NCBI RefSeq assembly: GCF_900100085.1
Contig: NZ_FNEJ01000028.1
Span: 1 to 64,000, forward strand
Length of the DNA: 64,000 nt
Reading direction: 5' to 3'
DNA from: Salipiger marinus
GTDB lineage: Bacteria > Pseudomonadota > Alphaproteobacteria > Rhodobacterales > Rhodobacteraceae
The notes below the pieces were generated by a model that was not told where the DNA came from, did no database searches, and saw nothing but the letters and a program-made list of their open reading frames with translations. The position numbers and the translations under genes were made by a program. Positions 1 to 7,157 of the stretch are shown piece after piece. Every line of letters starts with the position of its first letter. The first letter of the stretch is position 1.

Positions 1-178
1 CCTGCTGCGCCGGGGTTAAGGCCCTGCCTTTCTTGCCACCTCCCTTGATGCCGCCAGTCTCGGCCTCTTCTGCTGAGCCTTTAGGGTCTTCCTGCGCCTC
101 GGCCGCCACGCCCTCGGGCAGGTCGACATCCTCGGCTGCGGCGAAGCGCGCGCGCACGTCATCTCTGCGGTCGGTCAT
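1..178 (-). CDS. N-terminus of an element-encoded protein, possibly a replication helicase (partial)
   Basis: Only the first 59 residues are present; the gene runs off the left window edge. It starts with MTDRRDDVRARF, and the region is rich in Glu, Ala, Gly and Lys, which suggests a flexible N-terminal tail. Its ATG overlaps the TGA of the upstream primase gene (ATGA), so it is translationally coupled and belongs to the same operon. In phage satellites and plasmids a Toprim primase is commonly followed by a helicase or DUF3987/P4-type protein. That is inference from position only; no domain is visible. Confidence 0.6.
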   Translation of the reverse strand, partial: MTDRRDDVRARFAAAEDVDLPEGVAAEAQEDPKGSAEEAETGGIKGGGKKGRALTPAQQ

Positions 179-1308
179 GCGTCCTGTCCCGTCCTGTCGT
201 CTTTTTGGTCCCGTCCCGTCAGGACATCGTTCAGATCCACCCCCTCCCCGGGATGGACGATCTGGCCGCGCAGGCCGGGCCGCAGCGCCATGGCGCGGCG
301 CAGCCCGCATTCGAGCTTGTGCCGCGTGGCGCGCGGGTCGGAATCGCCATCCTGAATGAAGATCAGCCGCCGCACCCAAGCGGGCGGCACAAAGGCCTCG
401 GTGTCAGTCAGGTCCGGCAGACCGGCATAGCGCAGGCCTTCGCCGCGCCGCGCCCGGCCCGCCATGTTGCCCAGATCGATCCCGGCCCAATAGGCGGCGC
501 CCGGCACCGCGCCCGCCACCATGGCCGAAAGCGTGGTCTCGATCCCCTCGCCCATCACTAGCGTGTCGGCACCCTCGGGCGTGCAAAGCCGGATCGCGGC
601 GCCCTTCTTGGATCCGCGCACCATCTTGGCGGGCAGTGTCTCGCCCTGCCATGTGATCCGGGCTTTGCCGTGGGGCGGTTCGGGGTCGACCCAGGTCTGG
701 TGTACCGCCGTCAGCGCGCCCCCGGCATCGAGCACGCCCGCGATCATGCAGGGGCCACGATGCACGGTCACCAGCTCGTGCCCGATCTTTTTGACGTAAG
801 GGTGATCGACAAGGAATCGCAGCGCCTCGGGCAGTTCTGGCAGCATGTCGGGCGTGAAGCCGCGCGCCATCAGATAGGCCCGCACCACACCCTGCGATCC
901 GGGCCGCGACCGGGCCCAGATCTCGCGGGCATCGCGCAGGCTCTGCTCGCGATAGCGGTTCTGCGCCGCGCGCTGGCGCTGTTCCTCCGCCTCGGCCAAG
1001 GCCCGACGCCGGGCCAGCTCCGCCGGATCGATCGAGGCGGGCGCCTCGCCGCAAGCCCAGGTCAGGGCATCGGCAAAGCCCAGATTCAGCACCTGCCGCA
1101 CCAGCTCGACCGTGTCGCCGCCGGTGATGCCGCATTTGCGGCACAGGAACGCCCTGCTGTGCAGGTTGATGCCGAACCGGTCCCGGCCACCGCAAAGCGG
1201 ACAGGGCCCGACCAGCTCGCCACCTGCCGCCCGCAGGCCGGTGATGCCCAGCCGGTCGACCAGCTCGCGCACCGGGATAGCTTTGGCCTCAGTCAGCCGA
1301 GGGTCCAT
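175..1308 (-). CDS. Zinc-finger/Toprim DNA primase-like protein of a mobile element
   Basis: 377 aa. Residues about 36-59 contain a CHC2-type zinc ribbon with CPLCGGRDRF followed by CRKC, as in bacterial and phage primases. The C-terminal half carries a Toprim-like module: VMGEGIETTLSA near residue 250 supplies the catalytic Glu, and FIQDGDSD near residue 320 supplies the acidic DxD. The length and order match the DUF7146/Toprim proteins of phages and satellites. The likely role is to prime replication of the element. It overlaps the genes on both sides (16 nt upstream, 4 nt downstream), so it lies deep in one polycistron. Confidence 0.85.
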   Translation of the reverse strand: MDPRLTEAKAIPVRELVDRLGITGLRAAGGELVGPCPLCGGRDRFGINLHSRAFLCRKCGITGGDTVELVRQVLNLGFADALTWACGEAPASIDPAELARRRALAEAEEQRQRAAQNRYREQSLRDAREIWARSRPGSQGVVRAYLMARGFTPDMLPELPEALRFLVDHPYVKKIGHELVTVHRGPCMIAGVLDAGGALTAVHQTWVDPEPPHGKARITWQGETLPAKMVRGSKKGAAIRLCTPEGADTLVMGEGIETTLSAMVAGAVPGAAYWAGIDLGNMAGRARRGEGLRYAGLPDLTDTEAFVPPAWVRRLIFIQDGDSDPRATRHKLECGLRRAMALRPGLRGQIVHPGEGVDLNDVLTGRDQKDDRTGQDA

Positions 1309-1493
1309 GACGCCTCCTGCCGCAGATCGAGGTTGAGCTGATCGGCCCGCGCGGTCAGCGCCGCCATCTCGCCCGGGAACGCCCCCCGCTGACGCGCATG
1401 GCGCAGCTGCCAGAGCCAGCCCTTCAGCTCCGCCCGAGGCAGATCCGCAATGATGGTCAGCTTGTCCTGTGGATCCAGCACCGGCTCAGCCAT
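1293..1493 (-). CDS. Small hypothetical element protein
   Basis: 66 aa, starting MAEPVLDPQDKLT. It has no cysteine, no membrane segment and no motif I recognise. The body is helical and charged (DLPRAELKGWLWQLRHARQ). The ATG at 1493 overlaps the end of the preceding gene by 8 nt and its own end overlaps the primase by 16 nt. This dense packing is the main support for its being real. It may be a small accessory to the primase, but nothing in the sequence shows that. Confidence 0.55.
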   Translation of the reverse strand: MAEPVLDPQDKLTIIADLPRAELKGWLWQLRHARQRGAFPGEMAALTARADQLNLDLRQEASWTLG

Positions 1494-1932
1494 GGCCCGC
1501 GCCCCCGATCGGCGGCAGACAGGCCGCCACATGGCGCCAGCCCGCAGGCAGCGGCCCGGGAGCCTCCCCCTCCAGCCCCGCCAGAACATCGCCCGGCCAA
1601 TTGTCGGAAATCACGCAGATCCAGCCCTCGAGCCATTCCTGCAGGAATCGCCCGGCGGCGGGCACGTCGTGCCGGCACAGCGCCAGAAACTCCCGTACCG
1701 CGTCGCGGGCGCGCACATCCTCCCCGGCCCAGTCCAGCAGCGCCTCGACCAGCCCGAGCATCTCCCGCTCCGTGAGACACGAGGCCTGCGCCTTCACCGC
1801 CACCGCCTGCGCGCGCAGCCCGAAGGCAAGGATGGGATCGACGGGACGGGTCATGTCAGCGGACTGCGCCGGGCGTCCGGCATCCCCACGAGGATCGGCC
1901 CCGCGTGCTGTCGTCATTGCGATGTCGGTCAT
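1486..1932 (-). CDS. Hypothetical element protein, 148 aa
   Basis: The product begins MTDIAMTTARGADP and has a disordered first 30 residues. A helical body follows (ILAFGLRAQAVAVKAQASCLTEREMLGLVEALLDWAGEDV). A second possible ATG lies at residue 27 (MTRPVDPILAF), so the true N-terminus could be shorter. It sits in the minus-strand early operon between small coupled ORFs and the primase. No family was recognised. The helical, Trp-containing C-terminal half reads like a folded protein rather than an antisense shadow. Confidence 0.55.
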   Translation of the reverse strand: MTDIAMTTARGADPRGDAGRPAQSADMTRPVDPILAFGLRAQAVAVKAQASCLTEREMLGLVEALLDWAGEDVRARDAVREFLALCRHDVPAAGRFLQEWLEGWICVISDNWPGDVLAGLEGEAPGPLPAGWRHVAACLPPIGGAGHG

Positions 1933-1939
1933 GTCTACC

Positions 1940-2158
1940 TCACAAAAAGGCCCCGCGCCGCGGGGGCGACGCGGGGATCCAGTCTGACAGGAAGGAAACC
2001 CGCGCCGATTGCCCCCGGCACGGTTGGGGATTCAGAAAGGCGCGCGGGGCATCGGGGAGGATGGGGGACTCCCCGCGCGACAAGCTGCAGGGCACGAGCG
2101 CACCCCGCAGCATGCTCGGGTGACAGGCCCGAACATTCGATGGGACGGCGACGGTCAC
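1940..2158 (-). CDS. Doubtful small ORF in the element's early operon
   Basis: 72 aa, starting with GTG that overlaps the upstream stop codon in a GTGA arrangement, the same coupling seen elsewhere in this operon. The composition (many Pro, Ser, Arg, Cys) is not clearly protein-like. The underlying DNA contains G/C-rich runs that could equally be a spacer. If it is not translated, 1933-2154 is an intergenic gap of about 220 nt with no other visible feature. Confidence 0.25.
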   Translation of the reverse strand: MTVAVPSNVRACHPSMLRGALVPCSLSRGESPILPDAPRAFLNPQPCRGQSARVSFLSDWIPASPPRRGAFL

Positions 2159-2475
2159 GCCGCCCTCCGTGCGTCCAGTTCTGCTGCCAGCGCGGCAGTC
2201 AGCGCCTCGGGCATTTCCACCATGGCGATCAGCATCTTATCGGCGGAGGGACGGTTGAGGCCGTTCCACCAGTTGCAGGCAGTCGAAAACCGCACCTCGA
2301 AATGCACCGCCACCGCTTCGGGACCGGCGAATGCCGTGTGCAGGAACCGGGCCCAGATCTCGGGTGCCGCAATCCGCAGCCAGTAGCGGTCCAGAACTTT
2401 GGTGCAGGACGCTGGCGCCGCCTGCGCGGCAGGCTGGCCCGAGTTATTAACGACAAGGCGTAAAGACATGCTCAC
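2155..2475 (-). CDS. Hypothetical element protein, 106 aa
   Basis: The GTG start at 2475 overlaps the upstream TGA (GTGA); an ATG two codons later (2469) is the alternative. The sequence has plausible fold character: a hydrophobic start (MSLRLVVNN), then WLRIAAPEIWARFLHTAFAGPEAVAVHFEV and a helical C-terminus (LIAMVEMPEALTAALAAEL). No known motif is visible. The internal string of Trp and Phe residues and the operon position support a real gene. It may be a phage-type accessory protein; the function is unknown. Confidence 0.55.
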   Translation of the reverse strand: MSMSLRLVVNNSGQPAAQAAPASCTKVLDRYWLRIAAPEIWARFLHTAFAGPEAVAVHFEVRFSTACNWWNGLNRPSADKMLIAMVEMPEALTAALAAELDARRAA

Positions 2476-2696
2476 CGCCCTTTCTCCCCAAGAATTTGCT
2501 CGAGATCCCCGCGCAGCCCTTCCAGATCCAGGGCAAGCGCCTCGGAACTGCGCCGCATCAGCGATGCGCTGGCCCGCAGCCGCACCAGCCGGTCAAGCAG
2601 ATCACCCCGCCCCAGCAGCATGGCATCCCCAAGCACCGGCTCCGGCGCATCAATGGTGCGGCGCCCGAGGGCGCGGCCAATCAAACGCCGGATCAT
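2472..2696 (-). CDS. Small hypothetical helical element protein
   Basis: 74 aa. The N-terminus is basic (MIRRLIGRALGRRT) and the C-terminal half is a probable amphipathic or coiled-coil helix (LVRLRASASLMRRSSEALALDLEGLRGDLEQIL). Its ATG overlaps the stop of the Cro-like gene (ATGA) and its stop overlaps the next GTG. It is the second gene of the leftward operon. No family is recognised. Confidence 0.55.
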   Translation of the reverse strand: MIRRLIGRALGRRTIDAPEPVLGDAMLLGRGDLLDRLVRLRASASLMRRSSEALALDLEGLRGDLEQILGEKGR

Positions 2697-2914
2697 GCGG
2701 CATCCTCCTGCGCAGGGCCCTCAACTTCCGGGGGCGGGTTGGCGACCATGAAGTCGCGCAGCCGATCGACGCGAGCCATGGTCGGGCTGGAGATGCCGGA
2801 CTTCCACGAGCCCCATTCCTTCCAGCCCGCGCCGATGGCATCGCGCAACACCGCCTGCGGCGTCCGGTTCACAGAGGCCGCGTAGGCCTCAACATCTGCG
2901 ATCAACTGCTCCAT
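2693..2914 (-). CDS. Cro-like helix-turn-helix regulator
   Basis: 73 aa. The pattern MEQLIADVEAYAASVNRTPQ, then WKEWGSWKSGISSP and TMARVDRLRDFM, is typical of small phage-type HTH proteins: a helix, a recognition helix around WGSWKSG, and a final dimer helix. It is the first gene of the leftward operon and is divergent from the S24 repressor gene at 3001. Operator-like dyads lie between them. By analogy with lambda it would be the early lytic regulator opposing the repressor. The Cro role is inferred from position and size. Confidence 0.65.
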   Translation of the reverse strand: MEQLIADVEAYAASVNRTPQAVLRDAIGAGWKEWGSWKSGISSPTMARVDRLRDFMVANPPPEVEGPAQEDAA

Positions 2915-2926
2915 GGCAGTCTTGAT

Positions 2927-2964
2927 GGGAAAATTTTACTACCATTGCAAGGGAATTCTTTCCC
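2927..2964. promoter_or_regulatory. Switch operators in the cro-like/repressor intergenic region
   Basis: A dyad with arms GGGAA and TTCCC around 4 bases (GGGAATTCTTTCCC) occupies 2951-2964. A weaker half-matching copy (GGGAAAATTTTACT) lies at 2927-2940, 13 nt before the cro-like start codon. The exact 2951 sequence recurs at 3867-3880, at the promoter of the rightward small-gene operon. Repetition at both promoters is what makes an operator role likely. Confidence 0.65.
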
Positions 2965-2986
2965 GTCGCCAGCATGATCGCTTCAT

Positions 2987-3000
2987 GGGAAAATATGCCC
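2987..3000. promoter_or_regulatory. Operator variant abutting the repressor start codon
   Basis: GGGAAAATATGCCC is one mismatch in one arm from the GGGAA-N4-TTCCC operator. It ends exactly one base before the ATG at 3001. Bound repressor here would block its own gene, suggesting autoregulation. If the ATG at 2974 were the real start, the site would be inside the coding region. Confidence 0.5.
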
Positions 3001-3651
3001 ATGTCAGCGGACCCGTTTGTATCAGGCCTTAAGGCGATATTTGACCGCGACAGTGGGTTAAAACCGGCTACCGTTTCGACCAAGGCCGGGCTCAGCAACT
3101 CCACCATTCGCAAGATGTTCGAGAACCCCTCAGCCTCGCCAAAGATTTCGAACGCGATCAAGATCGCCTCTGCACTGGGTCTCACCGTTGAGCAGGTCAT
3201 CGCCTCTGCCCATGTCGAAATGCCTGCCATCGTGGCCCCGACAATTGCGATAGCAGGTAAGGTCGGTGCTGGCGCACAGGTGCCCGTGTTCGACGTCTAC
3301 GAAAAAGGCGACGGCCCGCAGGTAGAATGCCCCCCCGGCCTGACTCCGCATGGCGTGGTTGCTGTAGAAGTCACCGGTGATAGCATGGAACCGACCTACA
3401 GCGCCGGTGATCTGCTGTTCTACACCCGCGCGACTCATGAAGGCGTGCCTGCCGACGAGGTCGGCCATCGCTGCGTCTGCGAAGACGAGGCGGGCATGGG
3501 TTGGGTCAAGCAGGTTAAGCTGGGCAGTGCGCCGGGGCTGTTCAACCTGATCTCGCTCAATCCCGGCGCTGACAACATGCACGATGTGAAGCTGAAGTGG
3601 GCCGCGCGGGTGCGGCTGCACTGGCCAGCCGAACTGGCGAAAAGAATCTGA
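3001..3651 (+). CDS. CI-like repressor with S24/LexA peptidase domain
   Basis: 216 aa from the ATG at 3001; ATGs at 2974 and 2995 are alternatives, and none has a convincing ribosome site. Residues about 15-65 form an HTH (GLKPATVSTKAGLSNSTIRKMF). The C-terminal half is an S24 self-cleaving peptidase domain: VTGDSMEPTYSAGDLLF carries the catalytic Ser, and WVKQVKL supplies the expected Lys. It should keep the element silent and be inactivated in the SOS response. It is divergent from the cro-like gene and flanked by repeated operators. Confidence 0.85.
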   Translation: MSADPFVSGLKAIFDRDSGLKPATVSTKAGLSNSTIRKMFENPSASPKISNAIKIASALGLTVEQVIASAHVEMPAIVAPTIAIAGKVGAGAQVPVFDVYEKGDGPQVECPPGLTPHGVVAVEVTGDSMEPTYSAGDLLFYTRATHEGVPADEVGHRCVCEDEAGMGWVKQVKLGSAPGLFNLISLNPGADNMHDVKLKWAARVRLHWPAELAKRI

Positions 3652-3784
3652 ACAAGAAGAAGCGATCGTTAGGCTTGCTTGCGTCCATGAGGATTAAAGC
3701 TCAGCGAAAGCTTGGGTGCGGCCAAGACTTGGAGGCGCCACAAAGGCCCAGCCCAGCGAGTACCTCACACCCAGAACCAAACGC

Positions 3785-3809
3785 GCCCGGCCCCGCGCCG
3801 GGCTTTTTT
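3785..3809 (+). terminator. Rho-independent terminator downstream of the repressor
   Basis: A 7-bp G/C stem (GCCCGGC / GCCGGGC) with a 5-nt loop is followed by six T. It isolates the repressor transcript from the next operon. The 3652-3784 stretch between them has no convincing gene. Confidence 0.85.
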
Positions 3810-3838
3810 GTCAAGCGACTCATAGGAACAAAAACCCG

Positions 3839-3880
3839 GGGAATACTTTCCCATTTTGCTTGACATGGGAATTCTTTCCC
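3839..3880. promoter_or_regulatory. Paired repressor operators at the rightward operon promoter
   Basis: There are two 14-bp dyads: GGGAATACTTTCCC at 3839-3852 and GGGAATTCTTTCCC at 3867-3880, 28 bp apart (centre to centre). The second is identical to the site at 2951-2964. They lie just before the first gene of the operon that ends in xis and int, so the repressor probably controls excision genes as well. TTGCTTGACA sits between the two sites and could be the -35 region. Confidence 0.7.
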
Positions 3881-3918
3881 ACTTACGACTTGTCTCCATT
3901 AAACCGATGGAGTTTACG

Positions 3919-4257
3919 ATGCCACAAGGAACCTTCCCCTCCGATCCGGTCGCCTTTCTGACCGACCCCGAAGCCGCCGCCGCGAACCGCGTGTGGCGGC
4001 AGGACTGCTGGCTGATGCTGAAGGCCCGTCAGGGCCATCCGATTGAACGCGAAGCCGGAAACCGGCTGAACGATCTGGAAGAGCGCATCACGGGCCGGTC
4101 GACGCTGGTGCATGTCAGCACTGACTGCGATCCGGACCCGCTGCCGCCCGCCCCGGCCATGACCGAGGTGGAGGCGGCCCGGCGGCGTGCGGAACCCTCC
4201 ATTTTCCGCGCCATCGCCGCGCGCGCCATGGGCTCCCGCGGGGGATCGGCGGCATGA
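3919..4257 (+). CDS. Hypothetical element protein, 112 aa
   Basis: The start at ATG 3919 (MPQGTFPSDPVAFL) was chosen because GGAG lies about 7 nt upstream; an in-frame ATG at 3907 is possible. The sequence is soluble and helical (EAAAANRVWRQDCWLMLKARQGH, then AGNRLNDLEERITGR) with a Pro-rich linker. It is the first gene of the rightward operon behind paired operators and overlaps the next gene by ATGA. No known domain is visible. Confidence 0.6.
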   Translation: MPQGTFPSDPVAFLTDPEAAAANRVWRQDCWLMLKARQGHPIEREAGNRLNDLEERITGRSTLVHVSTDCDPDPLPPAPAMTEVEAARRRAEPSIFRAIAARAMGSRGGSAA

Positions 4258-4505
4258 TCAGCGCAGAAGATAACGACCTGCACGCGGAAATCGCGCTCCT
4301 GCTGGAGGCGGTGCCCGCAGCGGACCAGCCGCGTGTCCTGCGCGAGGTGATCGAGGCCACAGGCGGGCTGTGGCAGGTGCCTGAGAACCCGCCCGCCACG
4401 CCACATTATCAGGAACTCGTGGTGGGCGGCATCCGGACCACCGGCGGCACCATGTCGGACTGCGTGACGCAATACCTCGCGCAGGTGACAGGCAGGGCGG
4501 CATGA
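4254..4505 (+). CDS. Small hypothetical element protein
   Basis: 83 aa, beginning MISAEDNDLHAEIALLLEAV. It is a short acidic helical protein with no recognised motif. Its start overlaps the previous stop and its stop overlaps the next start (ATGA both sides), so it is translated as part of a coupled four-gene set leading to xis. Unknown function. Confidence 0.6.
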   Translation: MISAEDNDLHAEIALLLEAVPAADQPRVLREVIEATGGLWQVPENPPATPHYQELVVGGIRTTGGTMSDCVTQYLAQVTGRAA

Positions 4506-4729
4506 CGGCAGCCACCAGTCACGGATACGCCGTCCCGTCCCTCGCCGAGGCCCGGGCCACGCTGGCCGATGCTTTGCATGCCGGCGTGGAGGAACTGATC
4601 GCCGCCTGCGCCGTGATCGAGGATCAGAGCGATGATCCCGCCGAGGCGCGGGAGGCCTGCGAGCTGCGGGAGCGGCTGCAGGCAAAGGCGCCGCGTCCGC
4701 GGCGCTATCCCGGCAGGCGGAGGTGGTGA
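4502..4729 (+). CDS. Small hypothetical element protein
   Basis: 75 aa. It is strongly helical and acidic in the middle (LAEARATLADALHAGVEELIAACAVIEDQSDD) with a basic C-terminal tail (RPRRYPGRRRW). The tail could contact nucleic acid, but that is only a composition remark. It is coupled to both neighbours by start/stop overlaps. Confidence 0.55.
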   Translation: MTAATSHGYAVPSLAEARATLADALHAGVEELIAACAVIEDQSDDPAEAREACELRERLQAKAPRPRRYPGRRRW

Positions 4730-4947
4730 TGGGCGACCCCTTCGCGATCGGACAGCACCTGTGGCCGGGCCCGGACCCGAAGCGCCAGCGCGTCCCCGAC
4801 CATGACGCCCGAAGCGTACTGACAGCCGATCCGCAGCGGTCGATGTCCCGCGCTGGCGCGGTCACCCTACCGCGCCGCAACCACGAAAGACACGGACGGA
4901 TGCCCCGGCAGCAATGTTGCCGGGCATCCTTGGGCAAGGAGGACTGA
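4729..4947 (+). CDS. Doubtful small ORF before the excisionase
   Basis: 72 aa from ATG 4729, which overlaps the preceding TGA (TGATG) and has GGAGG just upstream. The protein is rich in Arg, Pro, His and Gln and does not look folded. A stable hairpin (4899-4928) lies inside its 3' end. It may be a real short gene whose end carries an mRNA structure, or a spacer that happens to stay open. Confidence 0.35.
   Translation: MGDPFAIGQHLWPGPDPKRQRVPDHDARSVLTADPQRSMSRAGAVTLPRRNHERHGRMPRQQCCRASLGKED
4899..4928. other. Stable hairpin ahead of the excisionase gene
   Basis: GATGCCC and GGGCATC form a 7-bp stem that continues as GGCA/TGCC across one bulged C, with a 7-nt loop. No T-run follows, so it is not a classical terminator. 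Its 3' foot is 6 nt from the AGGAGG ribosome site of the excisionase gene, so it could affect xis translation or mRNA processing. Confidence 0.5.
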
Positions 4948-4949
4948 TC

Positions 4950-5156
4950 ATGGCAGCACCGGCTCCCCTCGCCGTCCGCGACACCACGGCGGCGCGCATG
5001 CTTGACATGCCAGCGGCAGAGTTTCGACGTCTGGTTGACGCCGGAGCGCTGCCGAAACCCCGTCGCATCGGGGGCCATGAGCGGTGGCGTACCGCCGATA
5101 TCGAGGCGATCCTGTCAGGCGACTCTGCCATTCCGCACGAAGATTTCGAACTGTGA
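4950..5156 (+). CDS. AlpA/MerR-like excisionase
   Basis: 68 aa with a strong ribosome site (AAGGAGG) before ATG 4950. It contains a winged-helix DNA-binding domain of the AlpA/excisionase type: ARMLDMPAAEFRRLVDAGALP, then PRRIGGHERWRTADIEAIL. Such proteins bend attachment-site DNA to direct excision or activate int transcription. Its stop overlaps the integrase GTG (GTGA), so Xis and Int are translationally coupled. Confidence 0.8.
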   Translation: MAAPAPLAVRDTTAARMLDMPAAEFRRLVDAGALPKPRRIGGHERWRTADIEAILSGDSAIPHEDFEL

Positions 5157-6193
5157 GACCACCCAAGCCCCGCATCGCAAAACCCCGCCTGCACTGGCGA
5201 TGGGTGCGCGGCAAATGGGAGCCTTATCACCGGGTGACATGGACGGAAGGCGGCAAACGCCGGTCGCGCGAGGTCAAGCTCGACTGGAAGGGCGATAGCG
5301 AGGAGCTTGACCGGCTCTACTGGCTGGCCCAGTCCGGGCGCCATAGCGCGCAGCAAAGCCCCGCGCGCTATACATGGCGCGAATGCATCGAGGCATGGCG
5401 CCGGGACGCTGTCGCAGGACAGGGCAAGCTGCAGGACAGCACCAAGGCCGGGTATCGCCGGACCATGGATGCGATCATGGAAAAGAACTCGGACAAGGAT
5501 ATGCGCAAGACCACCCGGCAGGGCGTGCGCGCCGCAATCAGCACATTAAGCGACACGCCGAGGAAGGCGAGCCGCTACGCGCAGACCGTGTCCCTGCTGT
5601 GGAACTATGCCGCCACGGAGCTGGACTGGCCCTTGGGCGAAAACCCGGCCAGACGGCTGGCGCGCTACAAGCCCGCTCGCGAATTTGAGCCGTGGCCGGA
5701 ATGGATGGTGGCGAAGCTCGACAGCGCGCCAGAGTCGGTGAAGATCGCCGCGCGGCTGATCCTTGGCACAGGCCAGCGTCCGAATGCCGCAATCACCATG
5801 CGGCGCGACCAGATCGACGGCGAATGGATGCGGGTCCGCGATGAAAAGGGCGATCAGTGGCTGGAGGTCTATTGCCCGCAGAGCCTGCGCAGCTTTGCAG
5901 CCGCCCTGCCGGTTCGCGGGGCACATTTCCTCGCGAAGAACCTGCGCGAGCCTCTGGGTTATCACGCGGTCGAACGGGCGTTCCGCATTTGGCGCGCCGA
6001 TCTTGGTGACGCGGCGCGCCCCTTCACGCTGCACGGGCTGCGCAAGCTGGCGATTGTGGAGCTGGCCGAGGCCGGGGCGTCCGATGCGGAGATCCAAGCA
6101 GTGACCGGACAGAGCGCGGATATGGTGGCCTATTACCGCAAGCGTGCGAGCAAGCGGGCCCTGTCGAAGGCGGCTCAGGAGCGCCGCAAATGA
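5153..6193 (+). CDS. int: Tyrosine-type site-specific integrase
   Basis: 346 aa starting at a GTG that overlaps the xis stop. The N-terminal part is basic (RPPKPRIAKPRLHWRW, arm-binding type) and is followed by a SAM-like core-binding domain (TWRECIEAWRRDAV). The catalytic domain contains GQRPNAAI (Arg I), LHGLRKLA (His-x-x-Arg) and MVAYYRKR with the nucleophilic Tyr. The gene ends 112 nt from the 3' end of tRNA-Leu, the expected attachment target. The enzyme should integrate and excise the element occupying 1-6.3 kb and beyond the left edge. Confidence 0.92.
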   Translation: MRPPKPRIAKPRLHWRWVRGKWEPYHRVTWTEGGKRRSREVKLDWKGDSEELDRLYWLAQSGRHSAQQSPARYTWRECIEAWRRDAVAGQGKLQDSTKAGYRRTMDAIMEKNSDKDMRKTTRQGVRAAISTLSDTPRKASRYAQTVSLLWNYAATELDWPLGENPARRLARYKPAREFEPWPEWMVAKLDSAPESVKIAARLILGTGQRPNAAITMRRDQIDGEWMRVRDEKGDQWLEVYCPQSLRSFAAALPVRGAHFLAKNLREPLGYHAVERAFRIWRADLGDAARPFTLHGLRKLAIVELAEAGASDAEIQAVTGQSADMVAYYRKRASKRALSKAAQERRK

Positions 6194-6305
6194 CGCAGAA
6201 CGGAGCGGAAACAGAACGGGACTGTGTGAACGCGGAGTGTGAATGGGCGCAGGTCGCGCCGTCAGCGTTCGCTGGTCCGGGAAAAATTCCCCACTGATTC
6301 GAGCG

Positions 6306-6389
6306 TGGTACCCAAGGCCGGACTCGAACCGGCACGCCTTGCGGCGGGGGATTTTGAATCCCCTGCGTCTACCATTCCGCCACTTGGGC
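6306..6389 (-). tRNA. tRNA-Leu (anticodon CAA)
   Basis: Read on the minus strand, the gene starts GCCCAAG and ends CTTGGGT-A-CCA, which pair as the acceptor stem with one G:U. The anticodon stem is GGGGA/TCCCC around the loop TTCAAAA, giving anticodon CAA (reads UUG). A long variable arm and the T-arm GGTTCGAGTCC fit the class II leucine tRNA. CCA is encoded. The 3' end faces the integrase, so it is the probable attB/attR of the element. Confidence 0.95.
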
Positions 6390-6576
6390 CTGACCCTGAT
6401 CTAGCCGCAGCCTCCGGGCTCGTAAAGTGCCAAATGGGCGGCGCTGCCTGCAGCACAGGCAGCTGCGGCGGCGGGCGCACGCAGGGGCGGTGACTTGCGC
6501 CATTTTCGCACTTGCGGGTTGCGCCGCTGCCGCCGCCATGCTTCGTGCGCGCTGACCCAGACGGAGATCTTCCCGC

Positions 6577-7155
6577 ATGCTGCGCCGCCTTTATGACTGG
6601 ACCATGTCTCTGGCCGAACACCGCCACGCGCTTTGGGCGCTGGCCGCGGTGTCCTTCATCGAGGCCTCGGTCTTTCCCATCCCGCCCGACGTGCTGATGA
6701 TCCCGATGATTCTGGCCGCACCGCATCGCGCGTGGCTGATCGCGCTGGTGGCGACGCTGGCCTCGGTGCTGGGGGGTGTTCTGGGTTATGGCATCGGCGC
6801 CTTCTTCTTCGAAAGCCTTGGCCAGCCCATTCTCGAATCGCTGGGCAAGGCGGATTCGATGGAGGCCTTCAACAGCCGCTTCAACGGCGTGGGCTTCTGG
6901 GCCGTGCTGATCGCGGGGATCACGCCCTTCCCGTTCAAGGTCATCACCATCATGTCGGGCTGGACGGCGATGCCGCTGGCCACCTTCATCGTCACCTCGG
7001 TGATCGCGCGGGCCTTCCGGTTCTTCGTGGTGGCGGCCCTGCTGCGGACCTTCGGCGCGCCGGTGCGCGAGTTCATCGAGCGCCGTCTCGGACTTGTGTT
7101 CACGCTTTTTGTCCTGCTGCTTGCAGGCGGGTTCTTTCTGGTGAAATACCTCTGA
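6577..7155 (+). CDS. YqaA-type VTT/DedA-like membrane protein
   Basis: 192 aa with four to five hydrophobic segments. Family-like features are FIEASVFPIPPDVLMIPMIL near residues 27-46, the glycine-rich helix SVLGGVLGYGIGAF, and AGITPFPFKVITIMSG, the YqaA-type version of the SNARE-associated/VTT core. VTT proteins act as lipid scramblases or undecaprenyl-phosphate flippases in some bacteria; the role of this branch is not established. It is two bases upstream of dsbB, so the two are cotranscribed. Confidence 0.85.
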   Translation: MLRRLYDWTMSLAEHRHALWALAAVSFIEASVFPIPPDVLMIPMILAAPHRAWLIALVATLASVLGGVLGYGIGAFFFESLGQPILESLGKADSMEAFNSRFNGVGFWAVLIAGITPFPFKVITIMSGWTAMPLATFIVTSVIARAFRFFVVAALLRTFGAPVREFIERRLGLVFTLFVLLLAGGFFLVKYL

Positions 7156-7157
7156 GC

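Noticed and set aside
3597-3863. 88-codon ORF downstream of the repressor
   Set aside because: Overlaps the repressor's 3' end, spans a Rho-independent terminator and has no ribosome site.
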